From Ophiura sarsii (Eukaryota > Echinodermata > Ophiuroidea > Amphilepidida > Ophiuridae): a stretch of DNA of 64,000 nucleotides. The notes under the pieces were generated by a model that was not told the origin of the DNA, ran no database searches, and worked only from the letters and a program-made list of their open reading frames with translations. Shown here in pieces: positions 12,371 through 24,003 of this stretch (its first letter is position 1; every line of letters starts with the position of its first letter). Both the position numbers and the translations under genes were made by a program. The stretch lies in NCBI GenBank assembly GCA_035610835.1, contig CM069447.1, forward strand, positions 79,049,175 through 79,113,174. The letters run 5' to 3'.

Positions 12371-12980
12371 GAGAGCTGTCCCCCTGCCCCACCCTTCTAA
12401 GAACATTGACGAATTGAAGACCATATCACTGTGGTTATATATAGTATTTGCAATTTTCAAATCAAATGCACAGCCTTCAACACCCAATTCAATCAGTTCA
12501 CGACTTAAGGCGTAACTACCTGCATTATAAACACATTATTGTCTTCACATGCTTATCTGTTAGTTAATCTGAGCAATAGAGGAAGCAATTAATTACGATA
12601 GACATAACCAAAGGACTTGACATTTAGACATGCATGCTTATCAGGTCCGAATAATATAAGTATCGATAAGATCTATAATAACACAGTGAGTTTCCTGACG
12701 CCATTAACACCTACGTGGCACATACAGAAATAACCTGGGGGATTCCCGAAACAATCGTACACGCAAGGCTTTTCATAGAGGACAAGATAATTATACAAAT
12801 GCGGGTTTCAAATCTTTACATCCGATAACAGCATAATTAGTATAACAGTTTGTAAGTTTGAATCATACTTAAAGTAGATTTTCACGATAACTGTGTACCA
12901 ACCCGGCCTTCTCACAAACGTTATACCAAAACACATGCCTAAATGACTATTACATCGACAATATGGTTTGTTATACTAAT

Positions 12981-13225
12981 AACACTTCCCGCGCGGCAGT
13001 TGTCTGCAGACGCCAATTCCAAAATGTCAAGCAATATTTAAAAATTGTCAACATTATTGAATGTCATCACGATTTTGGAATCACCATGAGAAATGCATTA
13101 ATACAAGTGTAAAGATGCCTAATATTGGTTAAGTAATTCTTGGGATAAACTTTGAAAGTTGGAAAAAGTTTCTGAAAAAATCTGATCTGTATTATGGTAA
13201 AACTAATAGCCACGTGGAAAGTGTT
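12981..13225 (-). mobile_element. CACTTTCC MITE, copy M1
   Basis: The ends are degraded AACACTTCCCGCGCGGC and GCCACGTGGAAAGTGTT. The interior matches the family in reverse orientation (CTCCATGAGAAATGCATT-type core, then ACAGATTTTTTCAGAAAC-like sequence). The family recurs at 16472, 22307, 27466, 32589, 50806 and 58674. It is non-autonomous. Confidence 0.8.
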
Positions 13226-13794
13226 CAACCAGAATTTCAAATTTGAAACTTACCCAAAATCGAGAATCCAAGTACAAAAATCCAACCCAAATCCATTGTG
13301 ATCCAACCCCACTTCATCGTGAAGAGTATGTCCTTGCTTACCCTTGACAATGAAAGTATAAGCCGAGCTAACTTTGCAAGTAAACTAAAATGTAATTACA
13401 ATTACTCATACGCTAGTCAGATTGATCTTATACATTGTTCATACATTACGGTATTTTTCTTCCTTTTACAAAATATTATTCAACATCAAAAACACGAGGT
13501 CTACACCGGAACTACAATTTTATACTCCAGAGTCACGGCAGTAAGTCAACAAGTTGATGCGGACTTCCGTCACTGTCAATTCTCGTATATATCTCATTAA
13601 GAAGTGCATTTGTCATCTCCCTGCGCTGTTGTGACCTGTCTGTCAACTATACATATTATTGGGTCACTTAACCTATACGTGACAATATTGTATCCAGGCA
13701 GTGACAGCAGGGTAGCATAATTGAGGGTGGTATACTAATAGGGACGTGTTCGCACGTGTTATGATAAAAGCACTGTGTCACACGCGATCTTATC

Positions 13795-14290
13795 CAGGGT
13801 CCTGAAACTCCCCTCCCCCCTCCCCTTGAGCGGAGCGAGCTAAGCGTGTGGAACTACCAGCGGGTGGGGTCAAGGGGGCCACCTTAGGGGTGGGGTCCAG
13901 GGGCAAAGCCCCTGGAAGCTCCTGGGTTTTCGGCATTTTAAGGCAAAGATTCAGCAATCTGAAAGCAGTATATTCTCAAATGCCAACTAAAACACAATTA
14001 TTGCTGCATTTAGGCATTACTATTAGGTAATAGGAGTAAAATCCGAACGCAAAGTGTGTACATTTAAATTCTAACTTAAAAGATTCAGCATTCTGAAGCA
14101 ATAATATTGATAGTGGATTGAGACCCATTATAATGTCGTAACCAGTAGAGTGTAGAAAAACATCATTTTTTAAACTAAAATGGTCCAGAAAAAAAGTTCC
14201 TGAAGCCATATTGTTAAGCTTTAAAATAAAATACGCGGGCAAAAGTGTGAACAAGAAAATTATGGGGACGAGACCCCATAACCCCTACTA
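13795..14290. repeat. GC-rich hairpin relic region
   Basis: It contains TCCAGGGGCAAAGCCCCTGG (hairpin, 13896-13916), two diverged copies of AAAGATTCAGCAATCTGAA, and TTATGGGGACGAGACCCCAT. These look like fragments of a dispersed element. Short open frames here are incidental. Confidence 0.45.
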
Positions 14291-14378
14291 TTGGCGCCGC
14301 CTATGCCCTACCAGTCCGCCTCCTCCCCTACCTCCTTCTTCTCCTCTTCCTCTTTTTTTAAAAACTCTTTTATCAATT

Positions 14379-14395
14379 GGGGGGGGGGGGGGGGG
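14379..14395. repeat. 17-bp poly-G run
   Basis: A pure G run at the boundary between the preceding relic and the TACGTT-rich mosaic. Confidence 0.9.
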
Positions 14396-14401
14396 CATGG
14401 C

Positions 14402-15567
14402 CGTTGATGTACGCTGATATAAGTTAGGGGTACGTTGGGGATACGTCGTTTACGTTAAGAGCACGCTGTGATACGCTGTGACAATTTGGAACACGTCGAG
14501 CCCGCGAAAAAATATTGAGCATGCTCAAAATTTCTCGACGTACTCAATGTGTGCTTAATACGTTCTGCATACGTTCCCGGTAAGTTTGTGGTACGTTGGG
14601 GATACGTCGTTTACGTTAAGAGCACGCTGTGATACGCTGTGACAATTTGGAACACGTCGAGCCCGCGAAAAAATATTGAGCATGCTCAAAATTTCTCGAC
14701 GTACTCAATGTGTGCTTAATACGTTCTGCATAAGTTCCCGGTAAGTTTGTGGTACGTTAAATATACGTTGACATACGTTAGTGGTACGTTACTCGTACGT
14801 TACTCGTAAGTTGGTATACGTTGATGAACGTAGGCTGACGGGGAAACGTACAGCCAACGTAGTGATAACGAGTTGATAACGTATGTGCTGTATGTCTAAC
14901 GTATGCCTGACGTATTTCCAACGAGTTTCGACGTATTCTCACGTATTCACCTTATGCCGGGCGATCGTGTAAGGCCCTGTCACGTATCCATAGCGTATCC
15001 ATAGCGTATTGAACGTATACATAGCGTATGACTAACGTATTGATAGCGTATCACTAACTTATAACATACTTATGCCAGCGTATCACAGCGTATGCGAGCG
15101 TATGACTAACGTAATATGCTTAACGTATACTTACCGTAGCGTAGCGTATTCGTAGCGTATGATGATGGGTTGATGTGTTCAGCACGACAGACCATGAAGA
15201 AGTGAGGATGAGATACTCAAGGGACCCATTTATATACTCAAACCCTCCATAAGTTCCCAAAACGCCGATTGCTCGCTAGCTGTACGGTACATACGCTAGC
15301 TGTACGGTAGCCCTGTCACACCATGGCGTATCGCCTGAACGTATGACAACGTATGCGAAATATCGAAAAATACGTTGGCGTACGTTGGTGTACGCTGATA
15401 CAAGTTAGGGGTAAGTTGGGGATACGCTGTGATACGTTGTGAAAATTTGGAACACGTCGAGCCCGCGAAAAATTATTGAGCATGTTCAAAATTTCTCGAC
15501 GTACTCGAACTCAACGTGTGCTTAACTTACGTTCTGCATAAGTTCCCGATAGGTTCGTGGTACGTTA
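14402..15567. mobile_element. TACGTT-rich mosaic element, left part
   Basis: The words TACGTT, TACGCT and GATACG (or their inverses) recur every 10-20 bp. Two tandem 161-bp units (14430-14590 and 14591-14751) are nearly identical, and a third diverged unit begins near 15400. Word orientation flips around 14830: TACGTT before, AACGTA after. Family ends AAGGCCCTGTCAC and GCCCTGTCACACCAT appear at 14970 and 15308. The right-hand counterpart lies at 19765-20764. No coding sequence. Confidence 0.7.
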
Positions 15568-15597
15568 GGCGTGGCGTCGAAACGGATCGACGGATAT

Positions 15598-15838
15598 TGC
15601 TGACATGTCGGAACCGGTCCACGGAAACTCATGTCATCTCCAGTATTGATTTTTTCTGTGATAAAATAAGCAAATTTCGACGCCCCTTGGGTTTTATTGA
15701 CATGAATCCTTATAGTAAACAATTTACAATTATGACAATGGTAGTGGGAGGAGTAGTTTTTTGATTGATTGGGAGCAATTGGATCCAATTGCTTCCTTTC
15801 AAATGACATGAGATTCCGTGTGCTGGTTCCGACATGGA
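15598..15838. repeat. subterminal inverted repeat of the 4.2-kb element
   Basis: ACATGTCGGAACCGGTCCAC, continuing into GGAAACTCATGTCAT, is mirrored by ATGACATGAGATTCCGTGTG, continuing into CTGGTTCCGACATGG. It lies just inside the left end, a position where transposase-binding repeats often occur. Confidence 0.65.
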
Positions 15839-16471
15839 CGTACTCAACTCACAGCCTGAAGTTCATTTCCCGAATATATCAAGTTGGAGTCCTCAATTTT
15901 GTAGATTTGATAATCACGATCAGACCTAAAGACACTCGCAAGCAACATTCAAATCCCCAATATTGCTGACACGAGTTTAAGTAGGCAATATAATAGCCAC
16001 TTCACACGTCAGACACTACCTATTGTTGTGGAGAGGTCATAAACCCTAACTGGCAAAACGTTATCGATTAACGTCTCACGGTCGAAATAAACTTGTCTCG
16101 TGCATGTCGTGTGTATAAATAGGCGTGTACATGTAGGGACGGTAATTACTGTTTTATTAATTAACAGCATAGTTACCCTGTTGTTTCTATAATTATTCAT
16201 ACTATAATAATTGTCTCCAAATTGTCGATGTTACATAATTTGTTGATAATTTATTTGTCATCATTCCTTGCAAGATGTAAAAAAGGTAAATGAAATGAAT
16301 AAATAAACTAATAATGTTCAAAGTTATATTTTTTACTAAATAATTACTATGTTGTGGCAAGTTAATAAACTCTGCACGCCCATAAACCATAGTAAATAGA
16401 CTTGTTTTAACAAATTTCATATTGTGCATCGCATCCTCAAAGTGTTGGCTATTTCAAATTTGAAATAATAT

Positions 16472-16956
16472 TAACCTTTTCCACGCGGCTATTGGTTTTA
16501 TATTGTATTGTATAAAACAGATTTTTCAGAAACCTTTCATTCTTTCATTCATTAGTCATAAAGGTGTATTAAAAACTGTTCTTGCAGCAAATACAAAGTA
16601 GCTGAATTACAGACAATTTTACAAATATAATCATTAAAGGAATCAATATAATCTAAAATTAATTACATGAACCCAATCTTCACACTCACCGAATACCACA
16701 AAACAATTAACCAACACTCAAAAACATCCACTACATCCAACACACGCACCCCTACCTTTCCCAACTTTCCATGTCTATATCAAGTATTACGGAACCAATA
16801 CTAGGCATGTTTGCACTTATTTCCATGCTTCTCATGGTGATGCCAAAAATGGTAATTTAATTTAACATTATTGAAACATTTTATAAAGTTTTGCAATGTC
16901 GTCAGACCTGAGACTAAAATTTAGTCTCAGGTCAGACCCTTGCCGCGTGGAAAGTT
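16472..16956 (+). mobile_element. CACTTTCC MITE, copy M2 (interrupted)
   Basis: It starts AACCTTTTCCACGCGGCTAT and ends CTTGCCGCGTGGAAAGTT. At 485 bp it is about twice the family length. Extra sequence (about 16570-16780) sits between the AACCTTTC and CAACTTTCCATGTCTATATC blocks. A 23-bp palindrome with 7-bp flanking repeats is inserted near the right end. Confidence 0.75.
16901..16937. mobile_element. nano-palindrome P1 with 7-bp duplication
   Basis: GTCAGAC (16901-16907) and GTCAGAC (16931-16937) flank a 23-bp palindrome with 11-bp arms CTGAGACTAAA and a single-base centre. Sister MITE copies lack the palindrome at this place. Confidence 0.8.
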
Positions 16957-17040
16957 GAAAAGCTGAAACACATCATTCTGCACTAGAAATTTCTTTTGAC
17001 AAATCTGAAACTTTCCCTGACCAAAATGACCACGGAAGGT

Positions 17041-18308
17041 GTATTATACAACCAATTTCCTTCACATTTAGAGATTTAATTAAACACATATTTGTAGTTT
17101 AGAATACACAAAACGAAATTGTATACACTAGTGTCATCGTCTTTGTAAAACTTTTCCAGATTTAATTTCTGAGGCACGTGGGTCTTCGTTTCACCAGTAT
17201 GTTATTCATAGTTTTGAATATCTGAGCTATCTTCGCGTGTTTTTGTTTCTTTACGGAATAAACGCATATTTCCCTCTCCAGAATATTCTCTCATAGGTGG
17301 CAAGCAGCCACCTGATATTGTTCATAGTCTTGAATAATTGCCTTTTATTTGTTCTTTTTAAGAACGACGCATGCCTTTGATTTTCTATAATAGTCTTTAT
17401 AGTCATTCCGCCTTTATAATTTCATATCAGTTATATATGAATGCAAGATATTATAGTCATGAATATCTAATTGTGTGTTTTTAAGGTCCTTACGGCCGGC
17501 CTTCACACAATCTTACACAACTATCAACCAGCCATTTGTACTTGTCAACGTCTTCATCATTAGAGTTTACTAGTTTGAACATTTTAATTCTTTGTTTATG
17601 TCGGATGTTTTACATAGAGCTTGAGTTTTAGCCGAAGTTCGTTACATAGAGCAAGTTTATACCGTTCTTCTGTACAGAAGCAGGTTCCGCCTAGTGCCCT
17701 CCGCTTTTTTATTAATTTTTTGAACTTTGACCTCTATTGTTCTTATTTTTCACTTGTGTCTCTCTAAGTGTAATTTGATTTTTATTTGTGTGATTGGAGT
17801 ATGAGAAAATAAACCGTGACGTTTTTAATACATTCATGTTTATGGATTTTAAAAATATTTTTTTGTCGAAAAGTAGACGATATATATGTATCTTTTAACA
17901 CCTAAAGTGCGTGGAATTGGTTATTTCCCAACTATCATGGGTCTAATTTTATCTATACAATCTTCTGTCATCTTTCCTTATCATGCTTATTGCAAACAAA
18001 TTAATTAATTAACCCCTCTCTATTCTCTTTAATAATTTCAAGAAAATAAATATAAAATAATAATATTATAATTGTAGGCCGCAACACTGGGCGTTTTGCC
18101 ATGGGATTGGCAACACTGCCTGTATCAACCATAGCCGTAATTTCAGTAAACTACGTTTGTTTTCGTCCATTGACGAATCGAAATGCATTAGTTTTTTCTA
18201 ATAAATCTAATAATTCTATTCTTATGCATTTGTTACCATAAGAATGAATAAAAATGTTTCAAATGTTCAGAAAAGTTACATAAAAGTTACCACTTTTGAA
18301 CGTACAAC
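17041..18308. other. AT-rich interior of the 4.2-kb element, nothing recognised
   Basis: No domain, repeat partner or RNA gene was recognised. Open frames are short and in low-complexity T-rich DNA. Confidence 0.5.
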
Positions 18309-18504
18309 TACACACAGAAAAAAAAATACGTAAGTTATGTAAAAAAATACATAACGTTAGGTGCAATACGAACTCTCGAACAAATAGGTATATTCTACCG
18401 AATTTGTAATTATGTAAAATATACCTAGCAGTTAGGTAAGTAAAATACATAAATATTAGGTAAAATAATAACATAATTTTTTATGTAGTTCTTTTACCTC
18501 ACCA

Positions 18505-18818
18505 GTTAGGTAAGTTAAATACATGATTATTAGGTATAATTTAAAAGTTAAATACATGATTATTAGGTATAATTTAAAAATTAAATACATGAATATTAGG
18601 TATAATTTAAAAGTTAAATACATGATTATTAGGTATAATTTAAAAGTCAAATACGTGATTATTAGGTATAATTTAAAAATTAAATACATGAATATTAGGT
18701 ATACATGAATATTAGGTATAATTTAAAAGTTAAATACATGATTATTAGGTATAATTTAAAAGTTAAATACGTGATTATTAGGTATAATTTAAAAATTAAA
18801 TACATGAATATTAGGTAT
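18505..18818. repeat. 33-bp minisatellite, ~9.5 copies
   Basis: The unit is GTTAAATACATGATTATTAG plus GTATAATTTAAAA, 33 bp. Three variants (GATTATT, CGTGATTATT, GAATATT) alternate in a three-unit, 99-bp higher-order pattern. Because 33 is a multiple of three, both strands show repetitive open frames that are artefacts. Confidence 0.9.
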
Positions 18819-19050
18819 CGACGCCCCTGACCATAGTACATTGATATGCTGAATGGCTGAATGCAGTGCCGCAATCACGCAATGAGTCCCGGGAGTGCAG
18901 TGCAGTATACATGCACGGATAGCGTAACCATAGAAGCTTCCCCAGGTCCGAGCCGTATTACATTACATCATACATGCATGTGCACTTCCTTACAAATAGC
19001 CAAATATAAACAAAAAATCAAGTAATAAGACGTAGAACTCCGGTACTCAC

Positions 19051-19144
19051 CTTTGAATGCTTCAACAAAAGACTGGAGGCCCCAAGCCTTCATTAATTCT
19101 ATCCACTTGGGCTTCAGCTCTTCTGCCTCCGCCATGTCCGCCAT
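19051..19144 (-). CDS. candidate first coding exon (partial, 31 codons)
   Basis: Reading leftward, an ATG at 19144 in good context (GCAAAATGGCGG) opens 31 codons beginning MADMAEAEELKPKW and containing WGLQSFVEAF. They end at AAAG followed by GTGAGT, a consensus splice donor at 19050-19049. The charged start and WGL..F..AF pattern recall the beginning of a SAM-like helical domain, but this is too short to assign. It could be a fragment of a host gene's first exon captured by the surrounding TA element, a genuine first exon disturbed by the element, or chance. No downstream exon was recognised. Confidence 0.35.
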
Positions 19145-19764
19145 TTTGCTCAAGTGTGATCGATCTTGCGCGCAAAATTACATCGCAAAGTGGTATTTTT
19201 GAAAGATTTGTACATTATAAGAATGTAATTCGACACTTTTACCTTTTTAATATGTAAAAAAATACACAAACTATGTAACATTTCCGCTTTGCGTTTAATT
19301 GTGTATTTTTAATATCTACATGCCAACTGGTAAACTGGTTGGACAACAATTCTACCGAAGTTGTGTAGAAACTCGTCGAAAATATACACAACATCGTTAT
19401 ACATATTATTTTTTTACATATCGAGGTCGCGATTTTTCTGTGTGTAGGATCGCTAGGGCAATTATCGATTATTGATTGAAGCACTTAAAAAGGTCACGCT
19501 GGCAAACCGGCTTTGTTACTCACACAATAGAAAAGGAAACCAATTACAGCGGCACTTGAGACCGTGCAGTAAAATGTTTCAAACAGTTTAAGTACTTTGC
19601 GTTAAAATCCTCAAATATTTGCGTACTGAAAATTCAGACACACTGTGAAATTGATGGAAAATACATGCTCAGGTCCTCAAAATCTGTCCTTTAATTCCTC
19701 AATGCATTGAAGATTCCACCTGGGGACGTCAGCAGTATCCGTCGATCCGATTCGACGCCACGCC

Positions 19765-20764
19765 TTAGACATACGTTTACAAACGCTGACATACGTTAGA
19801 CATACGTTGACATACGCTGACATACGTTAGAGCATGGACTAATAAGTCCATGGTTAGAGGTACATTACTCGTCGTAAATTATAGGTTGGACCTATAGATT
19901 TACCCTTCTAGATATTTTAATAGTTATCATCTAGGCTGCGTTTACTTGAACTTGTCCCGCCGTGAACGAAACTCGATTTCTGCAGCGGCATAAGTCACGT
20001 GTTCGTTGTACGCCGAGGATACGCTGAGGATACGTCGAACACGGCAGACATACGCTTCGAATACGTTAAGCATACGTTGGTATACGCTCGCCGATCGCAT
20101 ACGCTGTGATACGCTGTCATAAGTTTGTTATAAGTTAGTGATACGCTATCAATACGTTAGTCATACGCTATGTATACGTCTAATACGCTATGGATACGCT
20201 ATGGATACGTCCATTCCATCACCGAGGTCGACTTTTCCTACGCAATTCGTTGGGAAGTTGGACGTTCTTGGACGTTCTTGGACGTTCTTGGACGTTCTTG
20301 GACACGTTCAGGCCACGTTCAGGCCATACGCTATGGTGTGACAGGGCCTTTAAACTGGCAACACTTGTCCCGCCGTGTACGAAACTCAATTTCTGCAGCG
20401 GCATAAGTCACGTGTTCGTTGAACGCCGAGGATACGCTGTGGATACGTCGAACACGACAGACATACGCTACGAATACGTGAAACATACGTTTGTCATACG
20501 TGAAGCATACGTTGTGATACGCTGTCATAAGTTTGTTATAAGTTAGTGATACGCTATCAATACGTTAGTCATACGCTATGTATACGTTCAATACGCTATG
20601 GATACGTCCATTCCATTACCGACATGACCGATGTCGACTTTTCCTACGCAATTCGTTGGGAAGTTGGACGTTATTGTACTCTGACAATTTTCGAGCTATT
20701 TTTTGAATACGTCGTCATACGTTCAGGCCACGTTCAGGCCATACGCTATGGTGTGACAGGGCCT
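19765..20764. mobile_element. TACGTT-rich mosaic element, right part
   Basis: Two ~413-bp tandem units begin at 19951 and 20364 (CTTGTCCCGCCGTG). Each ends with ATACGCTATGGTGTGACAGG followed by GCCTTT, the inverse of the GCCCTGTCACACCAT end seen at 15308. Inside the first unit a 10-bp GTTCTTGGAC repeat is amplified (20259-20305). This is the continuation of the element split by the 4.2-kb insertion. Short open frames on both strands are by-products. Confidence 0.7.
19826..19859. mobile_element. nano-palindrome P4 with 7-bp duplication
   Basis: GTTAGAG at 19826-19832 and 19853-19859 flanks a 20-bp palindrome with arms CATGGACT and centre AATA. The related TACGTT sequence near 14775 reads CATACGTTAGTGGTACGTTA without the palindrome, so it is an insertion. 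Confidence 0.85.
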
Positions 20765-20828
20765 TTCATTTCTAGATCATGAACATGACTCGTCCAAGAC
20801 GTTTTTATAAATTGTCTTGTATTTTAAT

Positions 20829-20858
20829 ACGTGTTTGTTGTTAAAACAACAAACACGT
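20829..20858. repeat. 30-bp perfect palindrome
   Basis: The arms are ACGTGTTTGTTGTT and its inverse around AA. Unlike the five nano-palindromes, it lacks a flanking 7-bp repeat. Confidence 0.8.
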
Positions 20859-21144
20859 AAACGATTGTCCACAGCCACCTGATTATTCGGCTTGATAAAT
20901 AAAAAAACACGTGACAAGTTTAAAACCAATTAATTGTTTACATTATCATCGAATGTCTCGGTGATTTCTTGTGTCCGGGTATTCATTTGCTTATAATAGG
21001 CCTATGCATGATCTTTATGTGAGTACTAACGTATTGCTTTTCTGTAATGCAGATGTAATATTGCAACGTACGCAATATTCGCGTGACACCGGTATATACA
21101 ATACAACAATTAAAATACATTATTGTCATTGTCCTGCTTCTTAA

Positions 21145-21723
21145 CTCTTTACCTGACATAGACGCATTAATGCGTCAACACGACCTTTTTACGTTTTACC
21201 CTATAACTCGTTACCTTTTTGGAATCCTTGTGCTCAGCCGAACAATTTGGTATGCCTTTTAGTGTAATTGAAGGCATTTGAATTTTTGTGCCCCTGTATG
21301 GCGGCCATTTTGGATTTTGGGCTTACGGTATATTTGTCGTGCTGATCGTACACGATTCTGGTCGTTGCGCCATAACCGAATAACCCACTACAGCAAATTT
21401 GGTATCAAAATGTTCAGAATTATAATGCCCATATCTTGAAAGCATTTTGAAGGGCTCAAGTAGTATAGTTTTCATACAGGACTACTAAATATTTGTAAAA
21501 AAAGATGTTACAAAAATTGCATGCTGGGTAACGGTTACCATGGCAACCGCCACGATTGTCCGGTATCGTTGAAATTTTCACAGAAGTGTCCGGCCATTCA
21601 TAAGCTTTCAGAATATATATAGTTTTACTACCTTACAGAGTCTCATATTCAAATTATAAGTTGATATTTACATGCATGTGCAAATTCACAATTTCTTCAA
21701 AAATTAATTTGTCAGGGAAAGAG
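21145..21723. mobile_element. TTAA-flanked TIR element (piggyBac-like ends)
   Basis: TTAA-CTCTTTACCTGACA on the left and TGTCAGGGAAAGAG-TTAA on the right give a 579-bp element with a TTAA duplication, as in piggyBac-type transposition. The interior carries GGCGGCCATTTTGGATTTTG, a 16-bp palindrome GACGCATTAATGCGTC and an X-box. Part of it (21176-21328) recurs at 37440-37612. No transposase. Confidence 0.75.
21534..21547. promoter_or_regulatory. X-box-like RFX site in the TTAA element
   Basis: GTTACCATGGCAAC is an excellent match to the RFX X-box consensus. It sits inside a transposable element, so it may be chance or mobile regulatory cargo. Confidence 0.35.
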
Positions 21724-22165
21724 TTAAGGGAGCTGTTAGCCATACAGATACAAATGTATCAAGCGCTGTAATCCAAAGAGTGTCAACAATTTGATATTTT
21801 ACCAACGCAATGGTGGACCATGTTTAGAAAACTATCTAAAAACTAAACATTTTTAGTCAACAATTTAAAAACTAAACATTTTTATGAACAAATACAAATA
21901 CTGTTTCTAGAGAATTGTCTTAAGATAATTGTTGGTGCAATTTCGGCATTTTTTACCAAAAACTGATTTGGTTATTTTGTACGGAATTTGTTAGCGTAAC
22001 AAGTGATTTTGTTCGTCACAATTTAAAAATAAGAATTGGATGTTCTGACTAATTTACTTGCCAAACATGTTTACTTTTATATAATATATAGGACCTACAC
22101 CCCATTGATATTTCAAAAGTTACAGCGCTTGATTTTGATACATTTCATATGTTAAGGGTTAACAG
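21724..22165. repeat. inverted-repeat element
   Basis: GATACAAATGTATCAAGCGC, continuing to TGTAA, at 21747-21771 is mirrored by TTACAGCGCTTGATTTTGAT at 22120-22139. TTAAGGG lies at the outer edges. The interior is AT-rich and non-coding. Confidence 0.6.
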
Positions 22166-22306
22166 TAACACCCTTAGTAATCGCCCTCATATCGCTTCCA
22201 AGGTGTTTAATTTCAAGCAGCATTGTCATTACATGTGTAAATAATGGTGATGCATCTTATCTTTCTAGTGTGCGCTTTGAACTAAAGCTACGTTCTCTCA
22301 ATTACT

Positions 22307-22501
22307 AACACTTTCCACGCGGCTGTTACGTTTACCATAATAATACAAACCAGATTTTTTAGCAACCTACCAAACTTTCAAGTCTCTTCTCAAAAAATAC
22401 TGAACCAATACTAGGCATACTTGTACTTATATTGAGGCATTTCTCGTGGTGATCCCAAATGTGGCGATGAAATTAAATTCGACTGTCGCGTGGAAAGTGT
22501 T
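22307..22501 (+). mobile_element. CACTTTCC MITE, copy M3
   Basis: It runs from AACACTTTCCACGCGGC to GTCGCGTGGAAAGTGTT, 195 bp. The core has TACTGAACCAATACTAGGCA. It is inserted in repeat R1 at CAATTACT, the same place where copy R5 carries a different TTAA element. Confidence 0.85.
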
Positions 22502-22508
22502 AATTCCG

Positions 22509-22930
22509 GCAATCACTTCACCGGATATGTGTTGATATTATATAAAACCTAAGGTAATTACAAAAACGCAACACACACATCAGAGTATTGTCTCAATGAT
22601 GCACCGCGATAGTCAGATAAACTTAAACAGAGAAATTCTGAAGAAATAAATCTCATTGCGCTGAGCTTAACCCGTGTTAAATTAAATCAATCGGCAAATC
22701 CGGAGGATGAACGTCGCCAAATGTCCACTGATGAAGCGAAATATTTGATTAAATTCACACACTGCCACGCAAATGATTACAGCCGTGGTTATTCTAGACT
22801 AAAACAGGGTTGCCGCGGGAAAAAAGTGTACACGCCGGATCTATTTGATCTTTGCAGTGAATCGTGGATACGTAATCCTCCACAGCAGGGCGCACAGAGA
22901 AGATTGTTTTGTTTAAAACAGTGGAGTTGC
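22509..22930 (+). repeat. dispersed repeat R, copy R1
   Basis: It shares CAATCACTTCACCGG, CGATAGTC, AACCCGTGTTAAAT and GAGGATGAACGTCGCCAAA, then a ~170-bp core, with copies near 27860, 32970, 51770 and 54030. Across the core the + frame is open and similar in R1-R3 (HANDYxRGY, QGCR.K, TPDLFDLC.ESW, NPPQQ). R1 has a one-base difference before the ATG, and R4 and R5 are frame-broken. It could be an exon-derived or non-autonomous repeat; no known protein is recognised. Confidence 0.65.
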
Positions 22931-22975
22931 GAAGGGACACGGCATCTGTATTCAATATTACAATATGTTATTTAG

Positions 22976-24003
22976 GATTATTCTTACTGTTGCCGATGTA
23001 AGAATCTAACATAGTATAGATGGTGTGACCGGTGACGTAGTGCCCGGCAGTATGCGTGCGCACCTATAGGGAATGTGCTTTAATTCACGCTTGATTGATC
23101 ATTACTTACAATGCTTACGGTTTAATAGTGCAGTCTTGGTCTGCATCCTAAGCACAGTGAGAGACCAGGCACTAAATCTGGTCGCGTACGCACCATAAGG
23201 GCATGTGCTTTTTAAAATTGGCGCTCAGTGATGTGTGTTTTGCTTTCGAATAGTATGTATGCAGTATAGTCATGGACTAGTACCTCTAGCATGTCTTTAG
23301 ACCAGGCGCTAATCAATTTGTAAACACTACTGATGTAAACAACGGTCACCTCATCTATAGTACCAAGCACAAACCTGGATTGCCTAAGCCCTTGTAATTA
23401 CCATGTATGATACCAAATTGGATAGATTGAGCTCATATGTAATGGTTGAGCTACAAGTTGTTTTGATATTGTAAATCTCATAGCGAGACCAATACATATT
23501 GGGCGTAAATCATCCAATTTTTTTCATTATTGTTATGGATCCAATATTATCCATTATTATGTTTTGAGAATCTTCCGTCCTATTCACTTACACAGAGCTT
23601 TGAACTTGAGTTAATCATGTATTGGACTGTATTTGTAAGTTAAAAAATCGGTCAACTGTATTGGACAGGTTGGAATAAGAGCTTTTGATTGGTTCAATGT
23701 GTTTGCTGGATTGACCCATACATTTGAAGGGTTCAAAACTGTAATTTTTAGTTGGAACTTTTCATAACTGACGCCGGATAAATAATTGACATATTTGTAT
23801 ATTTTCTATAACGAAACAAAAATATAATGATTAATATATTTTAACACGAGAATAGAATGATAATTTTGGTATTTTTGGATGTGAAACATGTTAAAAACCT
23901 ATCTTCTTTACTAGTCAATTAGCCCCTACCGTCACTATAATATAACCCCCTATTTAACTCACTGGAACAGTCCATAAACCCTGTGAAATCAGTAAACAAC
24001 AAG
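22976..24003. other. unassigned stretch, no supported gene
   Basis: It contains local partial repeats (GGCATGTGCTTT and GGAATGTGCTTT; GAGACCAGGCACTAA and AGACCAGGCGCTAA), suggesting an old duplication. Otherwise nothing is recognised. Confidence 0.4.

Larger units (their letters stand above)
18311..19444. mobile_element. CACACAGAAA-family TA element carrying an exon-like insert
   Basis: TA-CACACAGAAAAA at the left and TTTTTCTGTGTG-TA at the right define a 1134-bp element of the same end type as 8133-8352. Subterminal TATGTAAAAAAATA words occur at both ends. Inside are a 33-bp minisatellite (18505-18818) and, on the minus strand, an exon-like segment with a strong splice donor (19051-19144). 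No transposase is present. Confidence 0.65.
15568..19764. mobile_element. 4.2-kb PIF/Harbinger-like element with TTA duplication
   Basis: The left end GGCGTGGCGTCGAAACGGAT and the inverse of the right end GGCGTGGCGTCGAATCGGAT agree over about 36 of 40 bp. Both ends are flanked by TTA, the duplication typical of PIF/Harbinger. The flanks are the two parts of one TACGTT element. No transposase-length frame is present, and nested insertions fill much of the interior, so this copy is non-autonomous or dead. Superfamily is inferred from the TTA only. Confidence 0.75.

Noticed and set aside
20829..20858. 30-bp perfect palindrome as a sixth nano-palindrome
   Set aside because: No 7-bp flanking direct repeat could be found.
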